From positions 1 through 45,730 of the forward strand of contig JAIOPD010000061.1 of assembly GCA_021414115.1 (NCBI GenBank): a stretch of DNA of 45,730 nucleotides, in the 5' to 3' direction. Below, piece after piece: positions 9,050 through 17,978 of this stretch. Numbering within the stretch: the first letter of the stretch is position 1; every line of letters begins with the position of its first letter. The stretch comes from Planctomycetia bacterium (GTDB lineage: Bacteria; Planctomycetota; Planctomycetia; Pirellulales; UBA1268). Made by a program: the position numbers and the translations under genes. A model generated the notes under the pieces. That model was not told where the DNA came from and made no database searches. It saw only the letters and a list, made by a program, of their open reading frames with translations.

Positions 9050-10525
9050 ATGGAATCAACGCTGACAGTCGTGTGGCGGTGGTGGCTGGCGATGTGGCCC
9101 CACGTCGCGGCGGCGACCGTGCTGACGATCAACGTCGCGGCCTCCATCCACGCGATTCTCCTCAAACGCGACACCCGATCGACGATTGGCTGGGTCGGAC
9201 TGATCTGGTTTTCGCCGGTGTTTGGCGCGATCGCGTACGCCGTGCTGGGGGTCAACCGCATCCGATCCCGCGCGACGCAACTGCGGGCCGGCCAGGCCCG
9301 GGTGACCCATGCACTCGAGCCGGCGGTGGCACAGCCCAACCGGCTTCGCGAGGCGGTCGGCCCTGACGACTCGCCGCTGCGGTCGCTCGTCACGCTCGTG
9401 GGCAACGTCACGGGCCGGCCACTCGTCGACGGCAACACGATCATCCCGCTCGACGGCGGCAACGAAGCCTACCCTGAGATGCTCGAGTCCATCGACGCCG
9501 CCAGCCGCAGCGTCGCCATTGCTTCCTACATCTTCGACAACGACCCGACCGGAAAGGTCTTCGCGGAGGCGCTCGGGCGGGCCGTGGCGCGGGGCGTGGA
9601 GGTTCGCGTCCTCATCGACGGCATCGGCTCGACCTATACCTTCCCGCCTATTACCAGCGTGCTGGCCAACCGCGGCGTCCGCGTCGAGCGGTTTCTCCCG
9701 ACGAGCGTGCCCTTCTATTTCCCGTACGCCAACCTGCGAAATCACCGCAAGATCATGGTCGTCGACGGACGAATCGGCTTCACCGGTGGGCTCAACATTC
9801 GCGATGGCTGCTGGCTGGCCCACAACCCTGCGCACCCCGTCCGCGACACCCACTTCCGCCTCGAGGGCCCGGTGGTCACACAGTTGCTCGAGGTGTTCAT
9901 CGAAGACTGGGCGTTCGCCTCTGGCGAAACCCTCGGCGGCCCTGCCTGGCAGCCCGTTCTCACCCCAGCCGGCACGATGCTCGCCCGCGGAATCCGCTTC
10001 GGCCCCGACGATCCCGACATCGGCCGCATCAAGCTGGTGCTCGTCGGCGCGCTGGCCGCAGCGCAGAAGTCGGTGCGGATCATGACGCCCTACTTTCTTC
10101 CCGACGACGCCATCTTTCAGGCGCTCGACGTGGCCGCGATGCGAGGTGTGCAGGTCGACATCGTGCTGCCGGAGGAAAACAACCTGGCGCTCGTCGGCTG
10201 GGCCAGCGACGCCATGCTCTGGCAGGCGTTGGGCCGCGGCTGCAACGTCTGGATGTCGTCTCCTCCGTTCGAGCACACGAAGCTCATGGTGGTCGATTCA
10301 TCGTGGGCGATGTTCGGTAGCGGCAACTGGGACGAGCGGAGCATGCGGCTCAATTTCGAGTTCAACGTGGAGACCTACGACCGCAGCCTGGCCGCTCGAC
10401 TCGACGAGCGAATCGCCGCCGTGATGGGCCGCGCCCGCCGGCGGACGCTCGCAGACGTCGATGGCCGCAGTCTGCCGGTGCGACTGCGGGACGGCGTCGC
10501 CCGCCTCTTGAGCCCCTACCTCTGA
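9050..10525 (+). CDS. cls: Cardiolipin synthase-type phospholipase D protein
   Basis: 491 residues with the architecture of bacterial cardiolipin synthases: N-terminal hydrophobic segments (about 5-70, including GWVGLIWFSPVFGAIAYAVLG) and two phospholipase D HKD motifs. The first is NHRKIMVVDGRIGFTGGLN with His232; the second is EHTKLMVVDSSWAMFGSGN with His409. Cls condenses two phosphatidylglycerols into cardiolipin in the inner membrane. The ATG at 9050 is used because it precedes the first membrane segment; the longer open frame crosses the inverted repeat at 8891-8974 and is not coding. No related gene lies next to it. Confidence 0.92.
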   Translation: MESTLTVVWRWWLAMWPHVAAATVLTINVAASIHAILLKRDTRSTIGWVGLIWFSPVFGAIAYAVLGVNRIRSRATQLRAGQARVTHALEPAVAQPNRLREAVGPDDSPLRSLVTLVGNVTGRPLVDGNTIIPLDGGNEAYPEMLESIDAASRSVAIASYIFDNDPTGKVFAEALGRAVARGVEVRVLIDGIGSTYTFPPITSVLANRGVRVERFLPTSVPFYFPYANLRNHRKIMVVDGRIGFTGGLNIRDGCWLAHNPAHPVRDTHFRLEGPVVTQLLEVFIEDWAFASGETLGGPAWQPVLTPAGTMLARGIRFGPDDPDIGRIKLVLVGALAAAQKSVRIMTPYFLPDDAIFQALDVAAMRGVQVDIVLPEENNLALVGWASDAMLWQALGRGCNVWMSSPPFEHTKLMVVDSSWAMFGSGNWDERSMRLNFEFNVETYDRSLAARLDERIAAVMGRARRRTLADVDGRSLPVRLRDGVARLLSPYL

Positions 10526-10566
10526 TACGAGCCACTCGAGAACTTTTTCCCGGTGTGCCATCCCGG

Positions 10567-10680
10567 TCAGGAAGCCCGAAGCGCGAGCGACGGGTCGACG
10601 CGGAGTGTCAGTGAAGGCGCCGCGGAGCCGATCGGGACGGCCACCCGTATTCCCCGCGCTCGCGCCTGGGGCTTCCCGAA
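10567..10680 (-). repeat. Full dispersed palindromic repeat, inverted orientation
   Basis: A roughly 114-bp unit starting GTCAGGAAGCCCGAAGCGCG and ending GCGCCTGGGGCTTCCCGA. The ends are imperfect inverted repeats of each other (GGAAGCCC..AGCG). The internal motif CGTATTCCCCGCGC is the reverse complement of the GCGCGGGGAATACG motif in the units at 44992 and 45126, so this copy lies in the opposite orientation. It fills most of the gap between the PLD gene and the DUF1552 gene. Confidence 0.75.
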
Positions 10681-10800
10681 GGCCGATCAGTGAGGATTCG
10701 CGAGCCGCGATCTTGTAGCCATATTTACGACAGGCTCTCGCCGGTCCGAACGGGCCGTTATGACGATAAACTCTGGGTAGCTACACCCCGAGGGTTTGTC

Positions 10801-12153
10801 ATGTTTCGCCGCCCTCAGGTCTCCCGTCCGGCCACTGCTCGACAGGGTGTCCTCGCGCGGCGAACGGTCCTGCGGGCCGCCGGCGCGGGAGTCTGCCTGC
10901 CGCTTCTGAATGCGATGATTCCGGCCTTTCGTCCCACGGCGAGGGCGGCCGCGGTATCCGCGGACATGGCCCCCCGGAGAATCGTCGCCATCCATGCGTC
11001 GCTCGGCATGATGCCGCAGTTTTTCTTTCCCGAAAAACCAGCCGGCGATGCTCCAGCCGACCGCCCCGCGCCATCGAGCCCCTACCTCGATCTGCTCGCC
11101 GATCATCGCGGCCTGTTCACCGTGTTCTCGGGCATGTCTCACCCCGACGTGGATGGCAACCACCACGCGGGGCAGTGTTTTCTGACCGGTGCCCCGCACC
11201 CCGGCCAGCCGACCTTCCGCAATTCGCACTCACTCGATCAGGTCGCCGCCGAGCATGTCGGCCTGGAAACGCGGTTTCCGTTTCTCGCCCTCGCCGTCCA
11301 CAAAGGGGAGAACTATTCCAATACGCTCGCCGTGTCGCGTTCGGGAGTTCCCATTCCTTCGGAATCGAGCGCTCGGCGGCTCTATCGCAGCATGTTCGTC
11401 GCCGGCACGCCCGAGGAAAAAGCGGCAGCGCTGCGGCGGATCGAGGCAGGCGGCAGCGTGCTTGATCTCGTGCTCGACAAGGCGACGAGGCTCGAGCGGT
11501 CGGTCGGCCCGGAGGATCGCGGCCGGCTCGACCAGTATTTCTCGAGCGTCCGCGAACTCGAGCGCCGGCTCTCCAGCTCGATCGAGTGGGAACGCCGACC
11601 CAAGCCCGTGGTCGCCTATCCCGAGCCCGACGACATCGCTGACGCCAATCGGGTGATCGAGAAATCACAGCTCATGTTCGATATGACCCGACTCGCACTC
11701 GAGACCGATTCCACTCGCGTGATCACTCTCTCCCTGAGCACCTTCTCGGTCGTGCCCCACGTTCCCGGCGTGCAGAACGAAACGCACGGACTCACCCACC
11801 ACGGCAACGAGCCGGCGAAGATCGCCGAACTGAAGAGGATCGAGGAGGCCCAGATGCGGGCCTTCGGCGACCTGCTCCAGTCACTCCGCGATGTGCACGA
11901 GGCGAATGGCAACCTCCTCGACCACACGCAGGTGCTGTATGGCTCTTGCCTTGGAAATGCCAACTCCCATTCGAACCAGAACCTGCCCCTTGTCCTCGCC
12001 GGTGGCGGCTACCGACACCCCGGCCACCTGGCCTTCGACGAGAAGCGGAACGAACCCTTCGCCAATCTCTTCGTGACGATGCTGCAGCGGCTGGGCATCG
12101 AAACCGACCGCTTCGCGTCGAGCACCGGATCCCTTCGAGGACTGGAGTCATGA
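10801..12153 (+). CDS. DUF1552 domain-containing exported protein
   Basis: A 450-residue DUF1552 protein, a planctomycete family almost always paired with a DUF1592 cytochrome-like protein and of unknown activity. The N-terminus has a Tat-type signal (LARRTVLRAAGAGVCLPLL), indicating export of a folded protein. Conserved segments include GMSHPDVDGNHHAGQCFLTG, ESSARRLYRSMF, FDMTRLALETDSTRVITLSL and HGLTHHGNEPAK. The ATG at 10801 follows GAGGG by 7 bp; the earlier in-frame ATG at 10690 would put 37 residues before the Tat signal. The stop codon overlaps the start of the DUF1592 gene (ATGA), so the pair is one operon. Confidence 0.9.
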   Translation: MFRRPQVSRPATARQGVLARRTVLRAAGAGVCLPLLNAMIPAFRPTARAAAVSADMAPRRIVAIHASLGMMPQFFFPEKPAGDAPADRPAPSSPYLDLLADHRGLFTVFSGMSHPDVDGNHHAGQCFLTGAPHPGQPTFRNSHSLDQVAAEHVGLETRFPFLALAVHKGENYSNTLAVSRSGVPIPSESSARRLYRSMFVAGTPEEKAAALRRIEAGGSVLDLVLDKATRLERSVGPEDRGRLDQYFSSVRELERRLSSSIEWERRPKPVVAYPEPDDIADANRVIEKSQLMFDMTRLALETDSTRVITLSLSTFSVVPHVPGVQNETHGLTHHGNEPAKIAELKRIEEAQMRAFGDLLQSLRDVHEANGNLLDHTQVLYGSCLGNANSHSNQNLPLVLAGGGYRHPGHLAFDEKRNEPFANLFVTMLQRLGIETDRFASSTGSLRGLES

Positions 12154-14828
12154 CGGCAGGCACGAATGTTGCTCGCGGCATCGCGATCCTCTTCATCCTG
12201 CATGCCGTCGCCCGTGCCGACGCGCCGCTGGAGGCCTTCTTCGCCCAGCACTGTTATGCATGCCACTCGGGAAAGGAGCCCGAGGCCGGACTCGATCTCG
12301 CCGGGCTCTCGCGGGATTTTTCCGACCCGGCCATCCTCAAGCGGTTCGTACAGATCCACGACCGGATTGCCCGGGGTGAGATGCCTCCGGCCGAGGCGGA
12401 ACAGCCACGGACTCTAGACCTCGCAGCCGTCACCCGCTGGCTCGACAGCCAGCTCGTGGCGGCCGACTCCGCACGGATCTCGACGACCGGAAGGGCGCGG
12501 ATGCGGCGGCTAACGCGAACGGAGTTTGAATACACGCTGCAGGATCTGCTTGGGCTGCCCCGGCTCGACATCCAGCAGATGCTCCCGGCCGACGCTCGCG
12601 TGGCGGGCTACGACAAGATCGCCGACGGGCTCGACCTGTCGCCAGCCCATCTTGCGTCCTATGCGGCGGCGATCGAGAAAGCGCTCGACGCCGCAATCGC
12701 CACGAGCAGCACCCCTCCGGCGGTCTTCAAGCAGCGGATCCATCCGGCCGGGCTCTTCAAGTTTGGCGGCAATCTCACGCAGGGCAACTTCGTGCTCCTG
12801 AAAGACAGTCGGCCCGATCCCGCCCTTCCGCTTCGCGGCGGTTTCGAGGAGGTCGAGTGGTACATCAACGCACCGCATGCGGATGACGACATGGCCGACC
12901 GCAGCCGGCTCTTCCGCGACAACAAGGTTGCCGAAAGCACCAGTAGTGTCGGCCTGCTCGTCCCAAACCTTGCCGGCTACGAAGCCGCGATGAACGTGGC
13001 GCCGATCTACGCCGGCATGTATCGGCTCCGGCTTTCGCTCTGGGGATTTCAGTGGAACAAGGGGTCGGTCGATCCCGCTCCGGCGTCGCAGGCGGCCGTG
13101 CTTCGGGCCCACGAGGACGGCCATCAGCAGGAGGGCGGGCGATTGCTGGCCATGTTCACTGCCCCTTCGCTCTCGCCCCGCGAGCATGAGATCACGACCT
13201 GGCTCGATGCCCACGAGTCGATCGTCTTTGATCCCGTCTCGATCCCGTGGCGGGGCCTGCAGGTTCGCCAGATCGGCGGCCGCACGGCAAGGCACGTCGG
13301 CCCCGGCGTGGCCCTCGACTGGTTCGAAGTGGAGGGGCCGATCAACGAGTCGTGGCCGCCGGAGAGCCACCGGCGGCTGTTTGGCGATCTGCCGATCTCT
13401 CCGTGGCCGACCGACTCGAAGATGCTCCCGCCTGCGCGGGCGCGGATCCGGCAGACGCCTCTCTACCTGCCGGCACTCAACAGCCTCCCTCCCGCGGAGC
13501 GACATCCGCCGCTGCAGACCGTCCAGTCGAGCACCCCGCTCGACGATGCCCGTCGGCTCTTCGCAGCGTTTCTGCCGCGGGCGTTCCGTCGGCCCGTGGA
13601 CGGTGGCGAGATCGACCCCTATGTGACGCTCGTCGGGAAACGGCTCGCCGCCGGCGACTGTTTCGAAGACGCGATGCGTAGGGCGTACGTCGCGATCCTC
13701 ACTTCCCCAGAGTTTCTCTTCCTTCCGGCCGATGGGCCACAAGGTGGGGGCCATCTTGTCGCCCGCGCATCACGCCTCTCCTATTGGCTCTGGAACTCGC
13801 CGCCCGACGAGTCACTGCTCGCGGCCGCGGCGGATGGATCGCTCGCCACGCCGGCCGTGCTGCATGCCCAGATCGATCGCCTGCTCGACGATCGGCGGAG
13901 CGATCGCTTCATCGGCGATTTCGCGAACCAGTGGCTGGAACTCCGCCGGATCGACGAGACCTCGCCCGATCGGCAGCTCTATCCCGAGTATTCATTCCTC
14001 CTCCATGAAGGCATGGTGGCCGAGACGCGGGCGTTTCTCCGCGAACTGATCGTGCACGATCTTCCCGCGCGGACGATCATCGACCCCGACTTCACGATGC
14101 TCACGCAGCGATTGGCGGAGCATTATGGCATCGCCGGTGTGGATGGCGTAGAGGTCCGCCGCGTATCGCTCTCCCCGGACAGCCACCGCGGCGGCCTGCT
14201 CGCCCAGGCTGCGATCCATAAGCTCACCGCCAATGGCACGACCACGTCGCCCGTGAAACGGGGCGTCTGGATCATCGACCGGCTCCTCGATGATCCCGCC
14301 CCACCGCCGCCCCCCGGCATTGCCGGAGTCGACCCCGACACACGGGGCGCGACCACCATCCGTGAGCAACTGGCGAAGCATCGCTCCGACGCCAGTTGTG
14401 CGGCCTGCCATGCAAAGATCGATCCGCCGGGTTTTGCGCTCGAATGCTTCGATCCGATCGGAGGCTATCGAGATCGTTACCGCTCAACCGGTCAGGGCGA
14501 TCCAGCGCCGCTGCCGCCACAAGGACTCTGGTTTGCCCGCTACAGGCTCGGACCGAAGGTCGACGCATCGGGCGGCCTTACCGACGGGCGTGCGTTCGCC
14601 GGCGTGGACGATCTCAAGAGGCTCCTCACGGATGACGCGAGGCCGCTGGCCCGCGCTTTCACCGCGCACATGGTCCGCTATGCGAGCGGCGCCGACCTCT
14701 CCTACGCTGATCGCCGCTTGATCGAGCGGATCCTCGACACCGCGGCCCCGACGAACTACGGCCTCCGCTCGCTGATTCATGCGATCGCGGAAACTCCGCT
14801 GCTCAGCAGCGACTCGACGATGCTGTGA
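12150..14828 (+). CDS. DUF1592 domain-containing exported c-type cytochrome-like protein
   Basis: 892 residues. A signal peptide (to about residue 25) is followed by a haem c motif CYACH at 35-39 (PSCyt1-like), then the DUF1587 segment RRLTRTEFEYTLQDLLGLP. The DUF1592/DUF1595 part has PRAFRRPVDGGEIDPYV and SRLSYWLWNSPPDESL. The C-terminal DUF1588/DUF1585 region has a second CxxCH, CAACH at 750-754, in the segment running to DPPGFALECFDPIGGYRDR. The family is exported and presumed to be a periplasmic redox or polysaccharide-related protein, but its activity is unproven. Translation is coupled to the DUF1552 gene through an ATGA overlap. Confidence 0.9.
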   Translation: MTAGTNVARGIAILFILHAVARADAPLEAFFAQHCYACHSGKEPEAGLDLAGLSRDFSDPAILKRFVQIHDRIARGEMPPAEAEQPRTLDLAAVTRWLDSQLVAADSARISTTGRARMRRLTRTEFEYTLQDLLGLPRLDIQQMLPADARVAGYDKIADGLDLSPAHLASYAAAIEKALDAAIATSSTPPAVFKQRIHPAGLFKFGGNLTQGNFVLLKDSRPDPALPLRGGFEEVEWYINAPHADDDMADRSRLFRDNKVAESTSSVGLLVPNLAGYEAAMNVAPIYAGMYRLRLSLWGFQWNKGSVDPAPASQAAVLRAHEDGHQQEGGRLLAMFTAPSLSPREHEITTWLDAHESIVFDPVSIPWRGLQVRQIGGRTARHVGPGVALDWFEVEGPINESWPPESHRRLFGDLPISPWPTDSKMLPPARARIRQTPLYLPALNSLPPAERHPPLQTVQSSTPLDDARRLFAAFLPRAFRRPVDGGEIDPYVTLVGKRLAAGDCFEDAMRRAYVAILTSPEFLFLPADGPQGGGHLVARASRLSYWLWNSPPDESLLAAAADGSLATPAVLHAQIDRLLDDRRSDRFIGDFANQWLELRRIDETSPDRQLYPEYSFLLHEGMVAETRAFLRELIVHDLPARTIIDPDFTMLTQRLAEHYGIAGVDGVEVRRVSLSPDSHRGGLLAQAAIHKLTANGTTTSPVKRGVWIIDRLLDDPAPPPPPGIAGVDPDTRGATTIREQLAKHRSDASCAACHAKIDPPGFALECFDPIGGYRDRYRSTGQGDPAPLPPQGLWFARYRLGPKVDASGGLTDGRAFAGVDDLKRLLTDDARPLARAFTAHMVRYASGADLSYADRRLIERILDTAAPTNYGLRSLIHAIAETPLLSSDSTML

Positions 14829-14861
14829 TGAACGGTGCGGCTTGAGGGCGAGATCGTATTC

Positions 14862-14901
14862 TTGACGAGCACCCGCAGGAAACGTACTGCATCATGTACA
14901 T
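14862..14901 (+). promoter_or_regulatory. yefM-yoeB promoter and TGTACA operator
   Basis: TTGACG (14862-14867), a 17-bp spacer and TACTGC (14885-14890) form a plausible sigma70-type promoter. Four bases on is the 8-bp palindrome ATGTACAT (14894-14901), covering the expected transcription start. TGTACA is the known core of the operator bound by the YefM-YoeB complex in E. coli. It lies 15 bp before the antitoxin ATG, a fitting place for autorepression. Confidence 0.55.
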
Positions 14902-14916
14902 ATCGAGAAAAACTCC

Positions 14917-15166
14917 ATGGACGTCATCACCGACACGGCCGCCCTCGCAAACCTGGCCCACACGATGGACCGCGTGTGCGAGGACCATGAGCCGTTGATC
15001 ATCACCCGCAACGGGGAGCAGTCCGTGGTGATGATGTCGCTGGAGGACTTTAAAGCCCTCGAGGAAAGCGCGTATCTGCTGCGCTCCTAAGAATGCCAAG
15101 CGTCTCCTCGAAGCCATTTCTAGCCTGGAGGGCGGCCGCGGGAAGGAGCGGAGACTTGCGGAATGA
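14917..15166 (+). pseudogene. yefM: YefM-type antitoxin, frameshifted before its toxin-binding tail
   Basis: The first 57 codons (14917-15090) encode a clear Phd/YefM DNA-binding domain: MDVITDTAALANLAHTMDRV, LIITRNGEQSVVMMSLEDF and ESAYLLRS, then TAA. In the +1 frame the normal C-terminus continues at once: KNAKRLLEAISSLEGGRGK, then ERRLAE and TGA at 15164-15166, which overlaps the toxin ATG. Only the Pro codon of the usual AYLLRSPxNAxRL motif is damaged, as if a CCCC run had shrunk to CC. The shifted tail is the part of YefM that neutralises YoeB, so the truncated product should bind DNA but not the toxin unless ribosomes shift +1 at UCC-UAA. A sequencing error is possible. Confidence 0.75.
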
Positions 15167-15420
15167 AGTTGGTCTTCGCGGAGCAGGCGTGGGAGGGCTA
15201 CCTCCACTGGCAGCGAGCCGACCGAAAACTGCTCAAACGCATCTATGGGCTGATCAAGGAAACCGCTCGCAGCCCTTTCGAAGGCACCGGCAAGCCAGAA
15301 GCCTTGAAGCATGCGCTGGCTGGATATTGGTCGCGACGGATCACCGACGAGCACCGCTTCGTCTACAAGGTCGATGGTGATTCGCTGCTCATCGCGCAGT
15401 TGCGATATCGCTACCGGTGA
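15163..15420 (+). CDS. yoeB: YoeB/Txe family mRNA interferase toxin with His83 replaced by Arg
   Basis: 85 residues aligning without gaps to E. coli YoeB: MKLVFAEQAWEGYLHWQ, SPFEGTGKPEALKHALAGYW, SRRITDEHRFVYKV. YoeB cleaves mRNA in the ribosomal A site. The catalytic positions Glu46 and Arg65 are present, but position 83, His in the conserved C-terminal RYHY, is Arg here (RYRYR). The ATG overlaps the TGA of the +1 frame of the antitoxin gene, the usual coupled layout. With the antitoxin tail out of frame and a catalytic residue changed, the toxin may have been inactivated, which would explain why the cell tolerates the broken antitoxin. Confidence 0.88.
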   Translation: MKLVFAEQAWEGYLHWQRADRKLLKRIYGLIKETARSPFEGTGKPEALKHALAGYWSRRITDEHRFVYKVDGDSLLIAQLRYRYR

Positions 15421-15538
15421 ACAATGGATCGCGGCAATCTTGTGCGGCATAGCGGCTGCCAGCCGCGATGCTGCCGTTACCGACTGCTCATCACGAATGA
15501 TCGCCGCCCGTGGGGACTGATGAAGAAAGCCCTGGGCA

Positions 15539-17266
15539 TCACGCCAGCGGAGCGGTGATTTCCACGCGGGTGCCGCTGCCAGGGCGGCTCGTGAGCGTGA
15601 GCGTGCCGCCGATGTCGTCGGCGCGGCGGCGCATGTTGTCGAGGCCCGAATGGCGGCCGTCGTCGGCGGGCTCGTTTGGATCGAAGCCGCGGCCGTCGTC
15701 CTCGACGGTGATCGTCACGCGGCCACCAGCGAGCGGTCTGTCGAGTCGCACGCCGAGCCACACAAGCTTCGCCTGGGCGTGCTTCACGGCGTTGTTCACC
15801 GCCTCGCGGACGATCAGGAGGAGGTTGTGCCGCACGCGGCCGGGGAGTGGCGTCGCGGGCACCTCGTCGGGCACGTCGAGCCGGATGCCGAGGCCGGCCG
15901 CCCGCACGAACTGGTCGGCCGAGTGGGTGAGGTAGCCGACGAACCGGTCGAGCGTGTCGTTCTTGGGATTCACGGCCCACACGATCGCATCGACGGAGCG
16001 AATGAGTTCGACCGCCGACTGACAGACGCGATCGGCCCGGCCAGTGATCTCGGCGTCGTGCAGGTGTTCGACGTCGCGCCGCAGCCAGTCGGTCTGCACG
16101 GCGATCTCCGTGAGCCCAGCCCCGACGTCGTCATGCAGATCGCGGGCGATCCGGGCCCGCTCCTGCTCGAGCTGCCGCTCCCGCTCCATCTCGGCCAGCT
16201 GCCGCTTGATGCGCCGCACATTCGCAGCGCGGCCCGCGGTGACAACGCCGGCTAGCCCCACCGCGGCCGCCCCTGCCCACATGTCGCGCCGGAGATACCA
16301 CGGCACATAGACCTCGACGGCGAGCACGGTCTCGATCCCGGTCGGCTCGCCGTTGGGATAAAAGGCCCCGATCCGGAAGAAATAGGTTCCAGGCTTGAGG
16401 TCGCGGTATTCGGCCGTCGCTTCCCCCCCTACGCCGAGGCTCCAGGCCGCCGACCACGAGAGCGTCACGCGGTCACCGGGCTCGACCCTGTCTTTGGCGA
16501 TGTGCAGCCAGCCTCCGTAGCGGTCGGGCTCGTCATCCACGATCGTAAGGATCGCGTGCGGGGCTGGGCTGCCGCGCATGCGGATCTGGCTCATGGCCAG
16601 TTTCGTGCCCGACTTTGTCCAGTTTCTCGGGAGGCCGTCGAGGGAGGCGGGGTCGCTCAGTTCAACGTTTAGGTCGTACTGGTCGCGACCACCGTTCGCA
16701 TGCTCGACCACGAGCATCACGTCATCGACACCCATCACTCCGACCGCCGCGCCGACATAGTACGACAGCACGTTGACGAAGATCTGTTTCGTGAGGGGAG
16801 GCACGATTCCCGATGTCGTTCCCTTCACCCAGGGAGAGCCCGCGACGGCTCCCGTCCAGCCGGCAGACTCACCCAGCAGTTCTTCTTGGACACTGCCGAT
16901 GATGCCAGCTTCGGCATCCGCGAAGCCAAGCGATATGCGGCCGGCCGCTTCACCGTCGCGCCACGCGGAGTCGACGCCGTCCAGGCGATACCGCAATCTG
17001 GCTCCGGCTGGCCGTGGAGGCTCGGCCTCCGGGGCGTCGCTCTCGGGCGAGATCGGCTCGGCCGCTCCGCCAAACTCGAACAACACCCTGCCTGCTGCCG
17101 AAGGGATTCGCAGCGGTTCGGAACCGGCCGAGCCTGCCCTCGTGCCGGCAGGAAGCGAGATGGCCCTGCCATCGACCGTCACGGCGTTGATGGACAGGCC
17201 GGCCTGGGCGGCGGCCGTCATGAGGACGAGGGTCACCGCGGCTGCAAGTCCGAAAAGCCGTGTCAT
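15539..17266 (-). CDS. NarL/DesK-type sensor histidine kinase with periplasmic triple-Tyr-like domain
   Basis: About 575 residues. A signal-like N-terminus (MTRLFGLAAAVTLVLMTAAAQAG) is followed by a periplasmic region of some 310 residues. That region ends in a Y_Y_Y-like beta domain (AEYRDLKPGTYFFRIGAF), then a membrane span (WAGAAAVGLAGVV) and a coiled coil (RRIKRQLAEMERERQLEQER). The HisKA_3 box is IARDLHDDVGAGLTEIA, with His378 as phosphoacceptor. The HATPase domain has REAVNNAVKHA (N box), EDDGRGFD and SGLDNMRRRADDIGG. Starts at 17278 and 17305 are also possible; 17266 places the signal peptide at the N-terminus. No response regulator is adjacent; the only one in the window is at 44213-44920. 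Confidence 0.88.
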   Translation of the reverse strand: MTRLFGLAAAVTLVLMTAAAQAGLSINAVTVDGRAISLPAGTRAGSAGSEPLRIPSAAGRVLFEFGGAAEPISPESDAPEAEPPRPAGARLRYRLDGVDSAWRDGEAAGRISLGFADAEAGIIGSVQEELLGESAGWTGAVAGSPWVKGTTSGIVPPLTKQIFVNVLSYYVGAAVGVMGVDDVMLVVEHANGGRDQYDLNVELSDPASLDGLPRNWTKSGTKLAMSQIRMRGSPAPHAILTIVDDEPDRYGGWLHIAKDRVEPGDRVTLSWSAAWSLGVGGEATAEYRDLKPGTYFFRIGAFYPNGEPTGIETVLAVEVYVPWYLRRDMWAGAAAVGLAGVVTAGRAANVRRIKRQLAEMERERQLEQERARIARDLHDDVGAGLTEIAVQTDWLRRDVEHLHDAEITGRADRVCQSAVELIRSVDAIVWAVNPKNDTLDRFVGYLTHSADQFVRAAGLGIRLDVPDEVPATPLPGRVRHNLLLIVREAVNNAVKHAQAKLVWLGVRLDRPLAGGRVTITVEDDGRGFDPNEPADDGRHSGLDNMRRRADDIGGTLTLTSRPGSGTRVEITAPLA

Positions 17267-17501
17267 GGCCGCGCCCATACTCTTGAAAATTCTTCCCGAT
17301 GCCATCCTGATCGTATCAGTCGGTGGCGCGCGACTCGAATTCGCCGGTGGCCATACCCCCAATGCGAAGAAACGGATACCGGCTACCCCTCCAGGAGAAG
17401 CACGGCAACCAGCTCTCGCTGGCTTGCCCACATTCGGTGCCTGGCACCTTTTTCACCTACCATTACGGAACTGTACGCCCCGTGGGATTGCCTTGATCAG
17501 C

Positions 17502-17978
17502 CTAGTTTTCACCAGGCACGAGTGCCGCGCTCGGAGGGCTGGAAGAGCTCAGAGCAAAGCTGTGCGAGTTCATTCCAGGCGAGATGGTCACCGCCAACTC
17601 GCTCGTCGCCGGATTACGATACCGCTCCGGAAACACGACTGAAGGCTGGGGCGGACGAGGATAGGCGTTCGAATCAAGCGATACCCTATCCAAGGCCTCG
17701 TTTTTCGGAGGCGACTCAAACCACACCTGATGCCGTCCCGGGGACGCCCCTAGACCGTAACCAGCTGTTTTCATTACATACTTTCCTTCGATGTCGGCCT
17801 GAGCGCATGCAGCCGGACCCGCTTTCGGCACGAAATGCACGATGACACTGGAGAGCGGCTTGCCATCGAGCGTAACGTGTCCTGAGACGCCGTACAGCTC
17901 TTTTCTTCCACCGCAACCTCCCAGCCAGATGGCAGCGGCACTCAGGCTCACAACCGTGAGATGATTCACTGTTGCCAT
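17502..17978 (-). CDS. Lipoprotein with carboxypeptidase-regulatory-like/transthyretin-like fold
   Basis: 158 residues. The N-terminus MATVNHLTVVSLSAAAIWLGGC is a lipoprotein signal with a lipobox ending at Cys22. The mature part starts VSGHVTLDGKPLSSVIVHFVP, the pattern of small planctomycete lipoproteins placed downstream of DUF1559 genes, and continues through GLGASPGRHQVWF and VVFPERYRNPATSEL. It is probably a surface or outer-membrane beta-sandwich protein of unknown role. The ATG at 17978 overlaps the end of the DUF1559 gene by 13 bp, so the two are one transcript. The 235 bp downstream, to the kinase gene start, shows nothing recognisable. Confidence 0.8.
   Translation of the reverse strand: MATVNHLTVVSLSAAAIWLGGCGGRKELYGVSGHVTLDGKPLSSVIVHFVPKAGPAACAQADIEGKYVMKTAGYGLGASPGRHQVWFESPPKNEALDRVSLDSNAYPRPPQPSVVFPERYRNPATSELAVTISPGMNSHSFALSSSSPPSAALVPGEN

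Noticed and set aside
9056-10276. Open frame of about 400 codons opposite the PLD gene
   Set aside because: Antisense shadow of a gene with two intact HKD motifs; no start signal or family resemblance.
12510-13754. Open frame of about 410 codons opposite the DUF1592 gene
   Set aside because: Arg-rich translation typical of GC-rich antisense frames, lying within a well-supported gene.
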